A stretch of DNA of 64,000 bases from Miltoncostaea sp963703045 (GCA_963703045.1 OY969782.1:744001-808000); one strand, 5' to 3'; positions 1-8,336 are shown, counted from the stretch's first letter. Translations and numbers: made by a program. Notes: a model not told the origin generated them from the letters alone.

Positions 1-344
1 TCGTCCGGCGGGGGCACCGAGCCCGCGAGCCGCGCGATCTGCACCGCCAGGTTGCCGACCCTCTCGAGGGCCACGGCGGCGATCAGCCCGACGTGGAGCA
101 GGCGCAGATCGCCGGCGAACGCGCTCCAGTCGCGATGCAGGCCGAGGATGCGCCGCTCGATCTCGGCGCTGCGCAGGTCGATGTCGACGTCGGCGGCGGC
201 GATCACCTCGGCGACCCGGGCGTCGGAGTCGTCCCACCCGGCGACGGCCCGCTCGACCTGCGCGAGGACGATCGCGGCGAGCTCGGCCAGATCCGACCGC
301 AGCGCCCCGAACGCGGCTGCCGGATCGCTCCTGCCCGTCGTCAC
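1..344 (-). CDS. PhoU-domain protein, 3' end cut by window edge
   Basis: Reading the minus strand from a GTG at 344 gives about 114 residues that run off the window. The helical pattern is that of a PhoU repeat: an early stretch LRSDLAELAAIVLAQVERAV, then a middle ADVDIDLRSAEIERRIL and a late DLRLLHVGLIAAVALERVGN, matching the family's conserved DLR and LERIGD segments. PhoU proteins are cytoplasmic helical bundles that hold phosphate-uptake signalling (PhoR and the Pst transporter) in check. The neighbouring pst or pho genes would lie outside this window, so a role in phosphate control is inferred from the fold only. The start is the first GTG after the 379-1182 gene. Confidence 0.75.
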   Translation of the reverse strand, partial: MTTGRSDPAAAFGALRSDLAELAAIVLAQVERAVAGWDDSDARVAEVIAAADVDIDLRSAEIERRILGLHRDWSAFAGDLRLLHVGLIAAVALERVGNLAVQIARLAGSVPPPD

Positions 345-378
345 CGGGCCAGGCTACGCGATGCGGCCGTCCGGAGGG

Positions 379-1182
379 TCACGGATCGCCGGCGGTGTGC
401 GACCACTCCGGGGCCCGCTTGCCGAGGAAGGCGGCGATGCCCTCGCGGGCGTCCGGCTGCGTCGCGTTGCGGCACATCACCCCCGACGCGTGCCGGTACG
501 CCTCGTCGAGCGGGAGGCCCTGCGTGTCGGCGACGGCGCGCTTGCCGACGCTGAGGGTCGCACGGCTCGCCGTGGCCACGCGCCCGGCCAGCTCCGCCGT
601 CGCCGCGTCGAGCCGCTCGGCCGGCGCCACCCGGTTGACCAGACCCCAGTCGAGCGCGGTCGCCGCGTCGATCGGGTCGCCCGTCAGCAGCATCTCCATC
701 GCCCGCGTGCGCCCCACCGACCGGATCACCTCCACCATCGGGGTGGAGCAGAACAACCCGATCCGCACGCCCGGCGTGGCGAACCGCGCATCCTCCGACG
801 CCACCGCCAGGTCGCAGGCGGCGACCAGCTGGCAGCCCGCCGCGGTCGCCAGCCCCCCCACGCGGGCGATCACCGGGACGGGTAGGCGATGGATGGCCAG
901 CATCAGCCCGGCACAGTCGGCGAACAGCCGCTCGGTCTCGGCCGCGTCGGCCTCGGCCAGCTCGCGCAGGTCGTGACCGGCGCAGAAGACCGGGCCGCGC
1001 GCGCCCAGCACGACGACGCGCACGCCGGGGTCGGCCCCGGCGTCGGAGAGCGCCGCGTGCAACGCGCCCATGGTCGCGCGCGAGAGCGGGTTGCGCCGCT
1101 CGGGGTGATCGAGCACGAGCGTGGCGACAGGACCGTCGCGCTCGACCGCCACCCGACGCGCCCCGTCGTCCCCCTCGGCCAT
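379..1182 (-). CDS. enoyl-CoA hydratase/isomerase family protein
   Basis: 267 residues of crotonase fold, the usual family length. The CoA-binding and oxyanion-hole signatures are visible: an early DHPERRNPLS segment, GPVFCAGHDLREL, then GGLATAAGCQLVAACDLAVA. The second oxyanion position is AAGC, where hydratases usually show GGG or GGA, and the catalytic Glu positions of rat crotonase are not clearly present. A non-hydratase member (isomerase, or dehydratase-like ECHDC3 type) is therefore possible. The start at 1182 (MAEGDDG) was chosen because the upstream extension is low-complexity and runs into the promoter of the divergent exonuclease gene. Confidence 0.85.
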   Translation of the reverse strand: MAEGDDGARRVAVERDGPVATLVLDHPERRNPLSRATMGALHAALSDAGADPGVRVVVLGARGPVFCAGHDLRELAEADAAETERLFADCAGLMLAIHRLPVPVIARVGGLATAAGCQLVAACDLAVASEDARFATPGVRIGLFCSTPMVEVIRSVGRTRAMEMLLTGDPIDAATALDWGLVNRVAPAERLDAATAELAGRVATASRATLSVGKRAVADTQGLPLDEAYRHASGVMCRNATQPDAREGIAAFLGKRAPEWSHTAGDP

Positions 1183-1279
1183 GGTCTCCCCCAACGCCGT
1201 CGCGGCCTCCCGGGCGAGGGTAGCGCCCCCTCGGGGGGCGTGCGCCGCCGGGACCGCCCCGGTGCGCGATGATGCGCGG

Positions 1280-2164
1280 GTGCGGGTACACCTGATCGAC
1301 GGCACGTACGAGCTGTTCCGCCATCACATGGGCCTGCCCCGCGACGTGGCGGCCTCCTCTCCCCGCGCCGCGACGCGCGGGGTGGTGCGATCGGTGCTCG
1401 AGCTCCTCGAGGAGGGCGCGACGCACGTCGCGGTGGCGACCGACACGGTCATCGAGTCGTTTCGCAACGACCTGTGGCCGGGGTACAAGACCGGGGCGGG
1501 GATCGAGCCGGCGCTGCTCGACCAGTTCCCCCTGGTCGAGGAGGCCCTCGCCGCGGCGGGGGTCACGGTGTGGGGGATGATCGCGGTCGAGGCCGACGAC
1601 GCGCTGGCGACCGCGGCCGAGCGCGCGAGCGCCGACGAGCGGGTGGATCAGGTGATCGTCTGCACGCCCGACAAGGACCTGGCGCAGTGCGTCCGGGGGC
1701 GCAGGGTCGTGCAGCTCGACCGCCGCTCCGGGACGGTGCGCGACGAGGACGGCGTGTGGGGGCGGTTCGGCGTCGCCCCCGCATCGATCCCCGACTACCT
1801 GGCGCTCGTGGGCGACGCGGCCGACGGCTTCCCCGGGCTGCCCGGCTGGGGCGCCAAGAGCGCCGCCACCCTGCTCGCCCGCCACGGTCACCTCGACGCG
1901 ATCCCCGACGACCCGGCCTCCTGGGACGTGACCGTGCGCGGCGCGGGTCGGTTGGCGTCGGCCCTCCGCGAGGGACGGGAGCGCGCGCAGCTCTTCCGCC
2001 TGCTCGCCACGCTGCGCCAGGACGCCGAGGGAGTCCTCGAGGAAGGCGTCGATTCCATCGAATGGCGCGGGCCGGGCGAGGGCTTCGCCGAGATGTGCCG
2101 CCGCCTGGACGCCGCCGACCTCGTACGTCGCGCCGACGCCCTGGCCGACGACCGCGCGACCTGA
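1280..2164 (+). CDS. 5'-3' exonuclease, FEN/PIN-fold
   Basis: 294 residues resembling the stand-alone 5' nuclease domain of DNA polymerase I, which removes flaps and RNA primers. The metal-binding acidic residues are spread as expected: HLIDGTYELF near the N-terminus, ATDTVIESFRNDLWPGYK, EADDALAT, TPDKDLAQ, and LVGDAADGFPGLPGWGAKSA, the last leading into the helix-3-turn-helix DNA-binding motif. The GTG at 1280 is preferred because the family starts directly with the VHLIDG strand. Upstream in-frame codons overlap the divergent crotonase gene. No polymerase domain follows, so this is an autonomous nuclease. Confidence 0.88.
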   Translation: MRVHLIDGTYELFRHHMGLPRDVAASSPRAATRGVVRSVLELLEEGATHVAVATDTVIESFRNDLWPGYKTGAGIEPALLDQFPLVEEALAAAGVTVWGMIAVEADDALATAAERASADERVDQVIVCTPDKDLAQCVRGRRVVQLDRRSGTVRDEDGVWGRFGVAPASIPDYLALVGDAADGFPGLPGWGAKSAATLLARHGHLDAIPDDPASWDVTVRGAGRLASALREGRERAQLFRLLATLRQDAEGVLEEGVDSIEWRGPGEGFAEMCRRLDAADLVRRADALADDRAT

Positions 2165-2221
2165 CGGCACCCGGCGGTGGCAGGTCTGGCGACCGCCCGT
2201 GTCTGATCGTGCCTTACGGGG

Positions 2222-2227
2222 TATAGG
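2222..2227 (+). promoter_or_regulatory. candidate -10 box before marR-type gene
   Basis: The hexamer TATAGG sits in an unusually AT-containing spot of an otherwise GC-rich spacer, 63 bases before the MarR start. No convincing -35 element is visible. This is a pattern match only. Confidence 0.3.
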
Positions 2228-2290
2228 TCGGCCGGCGGCGGTCGGAGAGCCCCGCCTGGATCCTCCCAACGAGCGTAAGGACAGCTCCGG

Positions 2291-2767
2291 ATGCCGGACG
2301 CATCGAACCCGCGGGTGAACGACGCCGTCAACGCCTGGGTCCACCTGATGGGAGCGCACTCGTCGATGACGCGCGCGTTCAACGCCCGCCTGCTCGCGGC
2401 GCACTCGATAACGGTGACCGACTTCGAGGTACTGCGCCGGCTCGGGGAGGCCGGCGAGTCGGGCATGCGACGGGTGGATCTCGCGGTGGCGATCGGGCTG
2501 ACCCCGTCGGGCGTCACCCGCCTGCTCGACGGCCTGCACGCCGGGGGCATGGTGAGCAAGCGCCAGTGCGAGACCGACGCCCGCGTCACCTGGGCGATCA
2601 TCACCCCGGAGGGACGCAACGTGCTCAGCGCTGCCTCACAGGGCCACCTGGGCGACCTGACCACCCTCTTCTCGGAGCGCTACAGCGACGAGGAGCTGGC
2701 GATGCTCACCGAGATGCTCAGCCGGCTGCCGGGGACGGAGACGGACGCCGCGGCCCGCGAGCAGTAG
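2291..2767 (+). CDS. MarR-family transcriptional regulator
   Basis: 158 residues with the MarR winged helix-turn-helix. An N-terminal dimerisation helix (VNAWVHLMGAHSSMTRAFN) is followed by recognition elements (ITVTDFEVLRRLGEAG, VDLAVAIGLTPSGVTRLLDG) and the wing KRQCETDARVTWAIITPEG, then a C-terminal helix ending SDEELAMLTEMLSRL. MarR dimers usually repress nearby transporter or stress genes and release DNA on binding small aromatic ligands. The target here is unknown. The 3' end of this gene is echoed twice downstream in degenerate form (see the repeat at 2701-2957). Confidence 0.9.
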   Translation: MPDASNPRVNDAVNAWVHLMGAHSSMTRAFNARLLAAHSITVTDFEVLRRLGEAGESGMRRVDLAVAIGLTPSGVTRLLDGLHAGGMVSKRQCETDARVTWAIITPEGRNVLSAASQGHLGDLTTLFSERYSDEELAMLTEMLSRLPGTETDAAAREQ

Positions 2768-2957
2768 CGCCGCAAACCCGACACGCCCGATGCTCAGGGG
2801 GCGCGGACGGATGCCGCCGATCGCGAGCAGTAGCCCCGGACGCCGTGACGCCCGGGGCGCCCGTGATCACCGAGATGCTCGGCCGGCTATCGCGGGAGGA
2901 GATGGACGTCGCGGGGCGCGATCGGTAGCGCCGGAACGCGGGACGCCCCGGGCGCCC
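2701..2957 (+). repeat. three degenerate tandem copies of the marR-type gene 3' end
   Basis: Copy 1 is the real gene end (about 2701-2790). A shortened second copy lies at about 2789-2862 and a third at about 2862-2957. All three keep the sequence around the stop (a G/A-rich stretch, then GCGAGCAGTAG or a close variant), and copies 1 and 3 share CACCGAGATGCTC. Copy 3 still encodes ITEMLGRL, then a divergent tail and a TAG, parallel to LTEMLSRL in the gene. The copies are out of frame with the gene and are read as decayed duplications, not as coding sequence. Confidence 0.6.
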
Positions 2958-3076
2958 AGGGGGTGGACGCCCGGGGATCGTGCTGCCCCGTCCCCCGGCG
3001 ATGGCGGCCCGTCAGCGCCATCGCCGCGCGTGCGGTCTACCCGCGGCGCGCACATCGAAACCAACGGCGGGTATCC

Positions 3077-3102
3077 GTTTGCCGGGCGACGGCCGCGGGT
3101 AG
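3077..3102 (+). promoter_or_regulatory. general-stress (SigB/SigF-type) promoter candidate
   Basis: GTTTGC at 3077-3082, 14 bases, then GGGTAG at 3097-3102. This matches the GTTT-N14-16-GGGTA layout recognised by SigB/SigF-group sigma factors. Transcription would begin about 25 bases before the ATG at 3135. A closely similar element precedes the gene at 4019. Confidence 0.5.
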
Positions 3103-3134
3103 CCGCAACCGGGACGAGACCTGGAGGCGAGAGC

Positions 3135-3605
3135 ATGGCGGAAGATCCGAACCCCCCCGAGCCGCGCAACGTGCAGCAGGACCTGCCGGCGAAGCCCGAT
3201 GCCGAGACGCGGGAGGAGACGATCGCGCGGGTGGTCGACGCCGAGGAGTCGGTGGGCGCCGACCGCGGCGGATCACCCGACCCGAGCACGCGGCGCGGGG
3301 TGCAGCGCATCGTCTGGCGCGTCGCCGGCATGGCCGCGCTCGCCGGGCTGGTGGTCGGCGCGATCGCCGGCCTGGTGCTGAGCATCTCGCCGGGGCCGTT
3401 CGAGACCAGCGGGGCCGGAGAGACCTTCGGCTACATGGCGTTGCTCGGCGGAGCGCTCGCCCTCGCCGCGCTCGTGCTGAGCGTCCTGATCGCCCTCGCC
3501 CGCGAGGACGGCCGGGTGGAGCGGGAGGTCGAGCAGACGACCGGGCGCGGCCCGGAAGGGCCGGGCGACCCGAGCTCACCCGAACGGGACCTCACCCCGC
3601 GATAG
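3135..3605 (+). CDS. small two-helix membrane protein, function unknown
   Basis: 156 residues. An acidic, polar N-terminal half (about residues 1-60, rich in Glu, Asp and Pro) is followed by two hydrophobic segments, about residues 62-87 (MAALAGLVVGAIAGLVLSI) and 98-122 (YMALLGGALALAALVLSVLI), and a charged tail. Both ends are probably cytoplasmic. The start was chosen at ATG 3135, after a GGAGG ribosome site; longer in-frame openings upstream cross the decayed repeat. The SigB/SigF-like promoter suggests a stress-induced envelope protein, but I recognise no family. Confidence 0.7.
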   Translation: MAEDPNPPEPRNVQQDLPAKPDAETREETIARVVDAEESVGADRGGSPDPSTRRGVQRIVWRVAGMAALAGLVVGAIAGLVLSISPGPFETSGAGETFGYMALLGGALALAALVLSVLIALAREDGRVEREVEQTTGRGPEGPGDPSSPERDLTPR

Positions 3606-3625
3606 ACCCGCCCGGCCGTGCGTCA

Positions 3626-3653
3626 CGGCGCCCTCCGCATGCGGAGGGCGCCG
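3626..3653 (+). terminator. 28-base perfect palindrome, likely terminator
   Basis: A perfect inverted repeat centred on GCATGC lies 21 bases after the stop at 3605. A second inverted repeat (arms 3647-3655 and 3665-3673) overlaps its right arm, so the two hairpins exclude each other. There is no U-run, as is usual for terminators in such GC-rich genomes. Confidence 0.55.
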
Positions 3654-3673
3654 GTCGGTGGAGCACCGGCGCC

Positions 3674-3958
3674 CCGGCTCCCCCCTTCGCACCCCGGCCC
3701 TCGCGCTCGGCGTCCAGCCCGGAAAGGGGTCCCGCCACGGCGCGACGCCCGAGATGCCGCCGCGCCGTTCGGCGCAGGATTTCCACGCCACCGCGCGATC
3801 CAATCCCTCCGGTGTCGCGACGCGACAGCGGAGGGCCGATGCTGCGTCGGACCACGCCCGATCCGGGACCGCGAGTGGCGTCACGTGGACGCCGATCGTG
3901 CCCGGCCAGGGGGGTGCCACCGGCCGTTCCCGGCCGACCGGATCGGCCGCCGGACCCC
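3674..3958. other. gene-free stretch, nothing recognised
   Basis: About 285 bases between the terminator hairpins and the promoter of the SRPBCC gene. Open frames here are shadows with poor codon pattern, and I see no RNA gene or repeat. Confidence 0.4.
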
Positions 3959-3983
3959 GTTTGCGCGTCCCGCCCCCGGGTAC
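3959..3983 (+). promoter_or_regulatory. general-stress (SigB/SigF-type) promoter candidate
   Basis: GTTTGC at 3959-3964, 13 bases, then GGGTAC at 3978-3983. Transcription would begin about 30 bases before the ATG at 4019. It shares the exact GTTTGC box with the element at 3077-3102. Confidence 0.55.
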
Positions 3984-4018
3984 CCAACCAGCCATTGACA
4001 CAATGAGGGGAGACGCCC

Positions 4019-4477
4019 ATGTCGTCGATCGAAGAGTCGATCGAGGTCGGGGTCCCGGTGCGCGCCGCGTACAACCAATGGACCCAGTTCGAGGAGTTCC
4101 CCCAGTTCATGGAGGGCATCGAGTCGGTCACCCAGATCGACGACCTCAACATGCACTGGGTGGCCGAGATCGCCGGCCAGCGCCGTGAATGGGACGCGAA
4201 GATCACCGAGCAGCACCCGGACGAGCGGGTCGCGTGGGTCAGCACGAGCGGTCAGAAGCACGCGGGCGTGGTGACGTTCCACCGCATCGACGACGACCGC
4301 ACGAAGGTCATGCTGCAGCTCGACCACGAGCCCGAGGGGCTCATCGACACGGCGGGCGACGCGCTCGGCTTCGTCAAGCGGCGCGCCAAGGGCGACCTGG
4401 AGCGCTTCCGCGAGATGATGGAGACGCGCGGGCGCGAGAGCGGCGGATGGCGCGGGGACGTGCCCGCCGGCTCCTGA
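4019..4477 (+). CDS. SRPBCC (START-like) family protein
   Basis: 152 residues matching the polyketide cyclase/dehydrase-like branch of the SRPBCC fold: SIEESIEVGVPVRAAYNQWT opens the first strand and helix, FEEFPQFMEGIESVTQ forms the conserved Pro-containing turn, and the C-terminal amphipathic helix contains KRRAKGDLERFREMMETR. These proteins form a helix-grip cavity for hydrophobic ligands; small stand-alone members in actinobacteria are often stress-induced and uncharacterised. The GAGGGGAG ribosome site is well placed. The preceding SigB/SigF-like promoter supports stress control. Confidence 0.88.
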   Translation: MSSIEESIEVGVPVRAAYNQWTQFEEFPQFMEGIESVTQIDDLNMHWVAEIAGQRREWDAKITEQHPDERVAWVSTSGQKHAGVVTFHRIDDDRTKVMLQLDHEPEGLIDTAGDALGFVKRRAKGDLERFREMMETRGRESGGWRGDVPAGS

Positions 4478-4485
4478 CCGTCAGG

Positions 4486-4514
4486 GGGCGCGCCGGCGAC
4501 CCGCCGGCGCGCCC
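4486..4514. terminator. 13-bp hairpin between convergent genes
   Basis: Arms 4486-4498 and 4502-4514 pair perfectly around a 3-base loop, just after the SRPBCC stop and before the typA stop. It is placed to serve both strands. Confidence 0.65.
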
Positions 4515-4536
4515 GCCGGGCCACCCGCCGTGAGGC

Positions 4537-6384
4537 TCAGGTCCGGGGCGGCGCCGCGCTCGAGCGCTTGGAGAGCTTCGCGCGAGCGTGCCCGACGAGC
4601 TCGACCTTGCGCAGACGCACCGACGTGGGCGTCACCTCGACGCACTCGTCGTCGCGCACGAACTCGAGCGCCTGGTCGAGCGAGATGCGCCGCGGGGGCA
4701 CCAGGCGCACCAGCTCGTCGCTGGTGGACGAGCGCATGTTGGTGAGCTTCTTCTCCTTCGTCGGGTTGACGTCGAGGTCGTCGCCACGCCCGTTCTCACC
4801 GATGATCACGCCCTCGTAGACGGCCTCCCCGGGGCCCACGAAGAGCGTGCCACGCTCCTGGAGCCCGAAGAGCGCGAAGTTGGTCGTCGCGCCCGAGCGA
4901 TCGGCCACCAGGCTGCCGCGCGGACGGGTGCGGATCTCCCCCATCCACGGCTCCCATCGGTCGAACACGTGGTGCAGCAGACCGGTGCCGCGGGTCTCGG
5001 TGAGGAACTCCGTGCGGAAGCCGACCAGCCCGCGCGCGGGCAGCGTGTACTCCATGCGCGCCCAGCCGGTGCCGTGGTTGACGATCTGCTCGAGACGCCC
5101 CTTGCGCAGCGCGAGGAGCTGGGTCACCACGCCGAGGAACTCCTCGGGCACGTCGATCGAGGCCCGCTCGAGCGGCTCGTGCACGACGCCGTCGATGTCG
5201 CGCGTCAGCACGGTGGGCTTGCCGACGGTCAGTTCGAAGCCCTCGCGACGCATCGTCTCGACGAGCACGGCGAGCTGCAGCTCGCCGCGCCCCTGCACCT
5301 CCCACGCGTCCGGGCGCTCGGTCGGCAGCACGCGCAGCGAGACGTTGCCGACCAGCTCCTGGTCGAGCCGGTCCGAGATCTGGCGGGCGGTGAGGCGGTT
5401 GCCGTCGCGCCCCGAGAGGGGCGACGTGTTGATGCCGATCGTGAGAGAGAGGCTCGGCTCGTCGACCGAGATGACCGGTAGCGGCCGCGGGTCGTCGAGG
5501 TCGGCGAGGGTCTCGCCGATCGTGACGTCCGGCAGGCCGGCCACGGCGACGATGTCACCGGCCCAGGCCCGTTCGGCGGGCACGCGGTCGAGCGCCTCGG
5601 TGATGTAGATCTCCGTCACCTTGGCCGGCGCGATCGTGCCGTCGGCGCGGCACCATGCGACGGTCTGGCCCGAGCGGATCTCACCCTCGTGCACGCGGCA
5701 GATCGCGAGGCGGCCGACGTAGCTCGACGCCGCCAGGTTGGTCACCAGCGCCTGCAGCGGCGCGCCCTCGACGTACGAGGGCGGCGGGACGGTGTCGCGC
5801 AGCACGTCGAACAGGGGCTCGAGGTCGTCGCCGCGCTCGTCCGGGGTCAGCGACGCCGTGCCCTCGCGGGCGACGCAGTAGACGATGGGGAAGTCGATCT
5901 GCGCCTCGTCGGCGTCGAGATCGAGGAACAGCTCGTAGACCTCGTCGACGACCTCGGCCACCCGCGCGTCGGGGCGGTCGATCTTGTTGACCACCAGCAC
6001 CACCGGCAGCCGCGCCGCCAGCGCCTTGCGCAGCACGAACCGGGTCTGGGGCAGCGGCCCCTCGGAGGCGTCGACGAGCAGCAGCACGCCGTCGACCATG
6101 TGCAGGCCGCGTTCGACCTCGCCGCCGAAGTCGGCGTGGCCGGGTGTGTCGATGATGTTGATGGTGATGCCGCCGTGGAGCACGGCGGTGTTCTTGGCCA
6201 GGATCGTGATGCCCTTCTCACGCTCCAGGTCGGTCGAGTCCATCACCCGCTCGTTGACGTCCTGGTTGGCGCGGAACGCGCCCGACTGCCAGAGCATCGC
6301 GTCGACCAGCGTCGTCTTGCCGTGGTCGACGTGGGCCACGATGGCCACGTTTCTGAGATCGTCTCGTGTGTTCACGGGAGCCAT
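4537..6384 (-). CDS. typA: ribosome-associated GTPase TypA/BipA
   Basis: 615 residues, the normal length. The translational-GTPase G motifs are clear: AHVDHGKTTL (G1), DSTDLEREKGITI (switch I), DTPGHADF (G3) and VNKIDRPDAR (G4). EF-G-like domains III and V and the TypA-specific C-terminal domain follow (GVIIGENGRGDDLDVNP, KKLTNMRSS). TypA binds 70S ribosomes and is needed for large-subunit assembly and growth under cold or other stress. The start is ATG 6384; the gene reads away from the small hypothetical gene at 6422-6724, 37 bases upstream. Confidence 0.97.
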   Translation of the reverse strand: MAPVNTRDDLRNVAIVAHVDHGKTTLVDAMLWQSGAFRANQDVNERVMDSTDLEREKGITILAKNTAVLHGGITINIIDTPGHADFGGEVERGLHMVDGVLLLVDASEGPLPQTRFVLRKALAARLPVVLVVNKIDRPDARVAEVVDEVYELFLDLDADEAQIDFPIVYCVAREGTASLTPDERGDDLEPLFDVLRDTVPPPSYVEGAPLQALVTNLAASSYVGRLAICRVHEGEIRSGQTVAWCRADGTIAPAKVTEIYITEALDRVPAERAWAGDIVAVAGLPDVTIGETLADLDDPRPLPVISVDEPSLSLTIGINTSPLSGRDGNRLTARQISDRLDQELVGNVSLRVLPTERPDAWEVQGRGELQLAVLVETMRREGFELTVGKPTVLTRDIDGVVHEPLERASIDVPEEFLGVVTQLLALRKGRLEQIVNHGTGWARMEYTLPARGLVGFRTEFLTETRGTGLLHHVFDRWEPWMGEIRTRPRGSLVADRSGATTNFALFGLQERGTLFVGPGEAVYEGVIIGENGRGDDLDVNPTKEKKLTNMRSSTSDELVRLVPPRRISLDQALEFVRDDECVEVTPTSVRLRKVELVGHARAKLSKRSSAAPPRT

Positions 6385-6421
6385 GGTACGCGCCCGGCCC
6401 CCATACGCCGCAGCGGACGCG

Positions 6422-6724
6422 TCAGCCGGCCTGCCGGCGCTCGCGCGCGACGGCCACCAGCCGGCCGCCGATCTCGTCGACGCGGCTGGTCGCGATGAGC
6501 AGGCCGAGAGCCGCCGTCAGCGCCTCCGGCACGATCGCGTCGACGGGTACGCCGAGGTGGGCGGCCACCGCGGGGCCGAGGCTCCGCGGCGCGATGCCGC
6601 CGTGTGCCGCCGCGACGACCGCCTCGAGCGCCGCGCCGAGCGCCGCGGCGTCGCGGACCGGGCCGTCGCCGACGGCGCGCAGGTGCCTGTCGCCCGTCGT
6701 CTCCCCCGCTGTCCGATCCATCAT
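6422..6724 (-). CDS. small hypothetical protein
   Basis: 100 residues, Ala-rich and predicted all-helical, with the segment GIAPRSLGPAVAAHLGVPVD in the middle. A GGAGGG ribosome site stands 8 bases before ATG 6724 (a second ATG follows directly at 6721). It reads toward typA on the same strand with 37 bases between, so the two may be co-transcribed. No family is recognised. The codon pattern, with G/C at third positions, supports it being real. Confidence 0.5.
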   Translation of the reverse strand: MMDRTAGETTGDRHLRAVGDGPVRDAAALGAALEAVVAAAHGGIAPRSLGPAVAAHLGVPVDAIVPEALTAALGLLIATSRVDEIGGRLVAVARERRQAG

Positions 6725-6898
6725 CCGAGCCCTCCGCGTGACCGATGGGCGGCGATCCTACCCGCCGCCGGGACGAACACATGTTCGACGTCGTGGTGAG
6801 TCATCCTCCCGGTCGCGTCGACGCGTCCCCGGAGAGGGCGTACGTTATCCCGCGATTCCCACGTCATTCACCGGGTTTCCACCACCCGAAGGAGATCG

Positions 6899-8197
6899 AT
6901 GAGCACGAGCACGTCCTCCCCGCGTCCCGAGACCGTCTGCCTGCACGGCGGCCAGGAGGTCGACCCGACGACCAACGCCCGCGCGGTCCCGATCTACCAG
7001 ACCACGTCCTACGTGTTCGACGACACGCAGCACGCCGCCGACCTCTTCGGGCTCCGGGTCCCGGGGAACATCTACAGCCGCATCATGAACCCCACCTGGG
7101 ACGTCCTCGAGAAGCGCATCGCGGCGCTCGAGGGCGGCATCGCCGCCTGCGTCACCGCGTCGGGACAGTCGGCCGTCCACTACTCGGTGCAGAACCTCTG
7201 CCGCGCCGGCGACAACATCGTCGCGATCTCGACCCTGTACGGCGGCACGTACAACCTGTTCGCCCACACCCTCCCGCAGTTCGGCATCGAGGTGCGCTTC
7301 GTCGATCCCGAGTCGCCCGACGAGCTGGCCTCGCGCGTCGACGAGCGCACCCGCCTGGTGTTCGCCGAGACGATCGGCAACCCGCGCGTCAACGTGGTCG
7401 ATCTGGAGGCGTGGTCCGAGGCCGCGCACGCCGAGGGTCTGCCCCTCGTCGTCGACAACACCGTCGCCACCCCGATCCTGTGCCGGCCGTTCGAGCACGG
7501 CGCCGACATCGTCGTGCACTCGCTGACCAAGTTCATCGGCGGCCACGGCACCTCGATCGGCGGCATCATCGTCGACTCGGGCACGTTCGACTGGGTCGCC
7601 CACAGCGACCGCTACCCCGGGCTGACGACGCCCGACCCCTCGTACCACGGCGTGGTCTGGAGCGACGCGCTCGGTCCGGCCGCCTACATCGGCCGCGTCC
7701 GGACGGTGCTACTGCGCAACACCGGCGCCGCGCTCTCGCCGTTCAACGCGTTCCTGTTCCTCCAGGGCGTCGAGACACTGCCGCTGCGCATGGAGCGCCA
7801 CACCGAGAACGCGGATGCGGTCGCCCGTCACCTGCAGGCGAACCCGAAGGTCTCGTGGGTGCTCTACCCCGGCCTCGAGCAGTCCGACAACCACGAGGTG
7901 GCCGGGCGCATCCTCTCCGGCGGATACGGCTCGATCCTCACCTTCGGCATCGAGGGGGGCCGCGAGGCCGGACAGCGCTTCATCGAGGCCCTCACCCTCC
8001 ACAGCCACCTGGCCAACATCGGCGACGCCAAGTCGCTGGCGATCCACCCGGCCACGACCACCCACTCCCAGCTCGACGAGGCCGAGCTGGCTCTGGCGGG
8101 CGTGACGCAGGACATGGTCCGGCTGTCGGTCGGCATCGAGCACATCGACGACATCCTGGCCGACATCGACCAGGCGCTCGCGGCCGCCACGGCCTGA
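6899..8197 (+). CDS. metY: O-acetylhomoserine sulfhydrylase (Cys/Met PLP enzyme)
   Basis: 432 residues of the Cys/Met-metabolism PLP family, at the length typical of MetY rather than the shorter MetB/MetC. PETVCLHGGQEVDPTT and AVPIYQTTSYVFDDT are the MetY-type N-terminus, SRIMNPTWDVLEKRIAALEG follows, and VVHSLTKFIGGHGTSIGG contains the PLP-binding lysine. The enzyme replaces the acetyl group of O-acetylhomoserine with sulfide (or methanethiol), making homocysteine or methionine. A GAAGGAG ribosome site is present. No metX lies beside it in the window. Confidence 0.93.
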   Translation: MSTSTSSPRPETVCLHGGQEVDPTTNARAVPIYQTTSYVFDDTQHAADLFGLRVPGNIYSRIMNPTWDVLEKRIAALEGGIAACVTASGQSAVHYSVQNLCRAGDNIVAISTLYGGTYNLFAHTLPQFGIEVRFVDPESPDELASRVDERTRLVFAETIGNPRVNVVDLEAWSEAAHAEGLPLVVDNTVATPILCRPFEHGADIVVHSLTKFIGGHGTSIGGIIVDSGTFDWVAHSDRYPGLTTPDPSYHGVVWSDALGPAAYIGRVRTVLLRNTGAALSPFNAFLFLQGVETLPLRMERHTENADAVARHLQANPKVSWVLYPGLEQSDNHEVAGRILSGGYGSILTFGIEGGREAGQRFIEALTLHSHLANIGDAKSLAIHPATTTHSQLDEAELALAGVTQDMVRLSVGIEHIDDILADIDQALAAATA

Positions 8198-8208
8198 GCG
8201 CAGACGCG

Positions 8209-8240
8209 GGGCGCGGCGCCGGGCTCCCGGCGCCGCGCCC
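8209..8240 (+). terminator. 14-bp hairpin terminator after metY
   Basis: Arms 8209-8222 and 8227-8240 pair perfectly around a 4-base loop, 12 bases after the metY stop. Confidence 0.65.
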
Positions 8241-8294
8241 GCGATCCACAGCAAACTCCTCAGAAGCGCCCCGGGCGCCCACACGTCGCCCGCC

Positions 8295-8300
8295 TAGGTT
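8295..8300 (+). promoter_or_regulatory. -10 box candidate (TAGGTT)
   Basis: TAGGTT, about 36 bases before ATG 8337. It fits the TAnnnT hexamer seen before several other starts in this window. Confidence 0.35.
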
Positions 8301-8336
8301 CGATGCGTACCCACGCACCGACCGAGGAGGGGCACC

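Noticed and set aside
341..2539. Very long minus-strand open frame (over 700 codons) across two genes
   Set aside because: It is antisense to the exonuclease and crotonase genes, full of Arg, Pro and Gly, and arises because GC-rich codons rarely make stops on the opposite strand.
3995..4000. Perfect TTGACA as a -35 box
   Set aside because: It is only 18 bases before the ATG at 4019, too close to act as a -35 for this gene; the SigB/SigF-like element upstream fits better.
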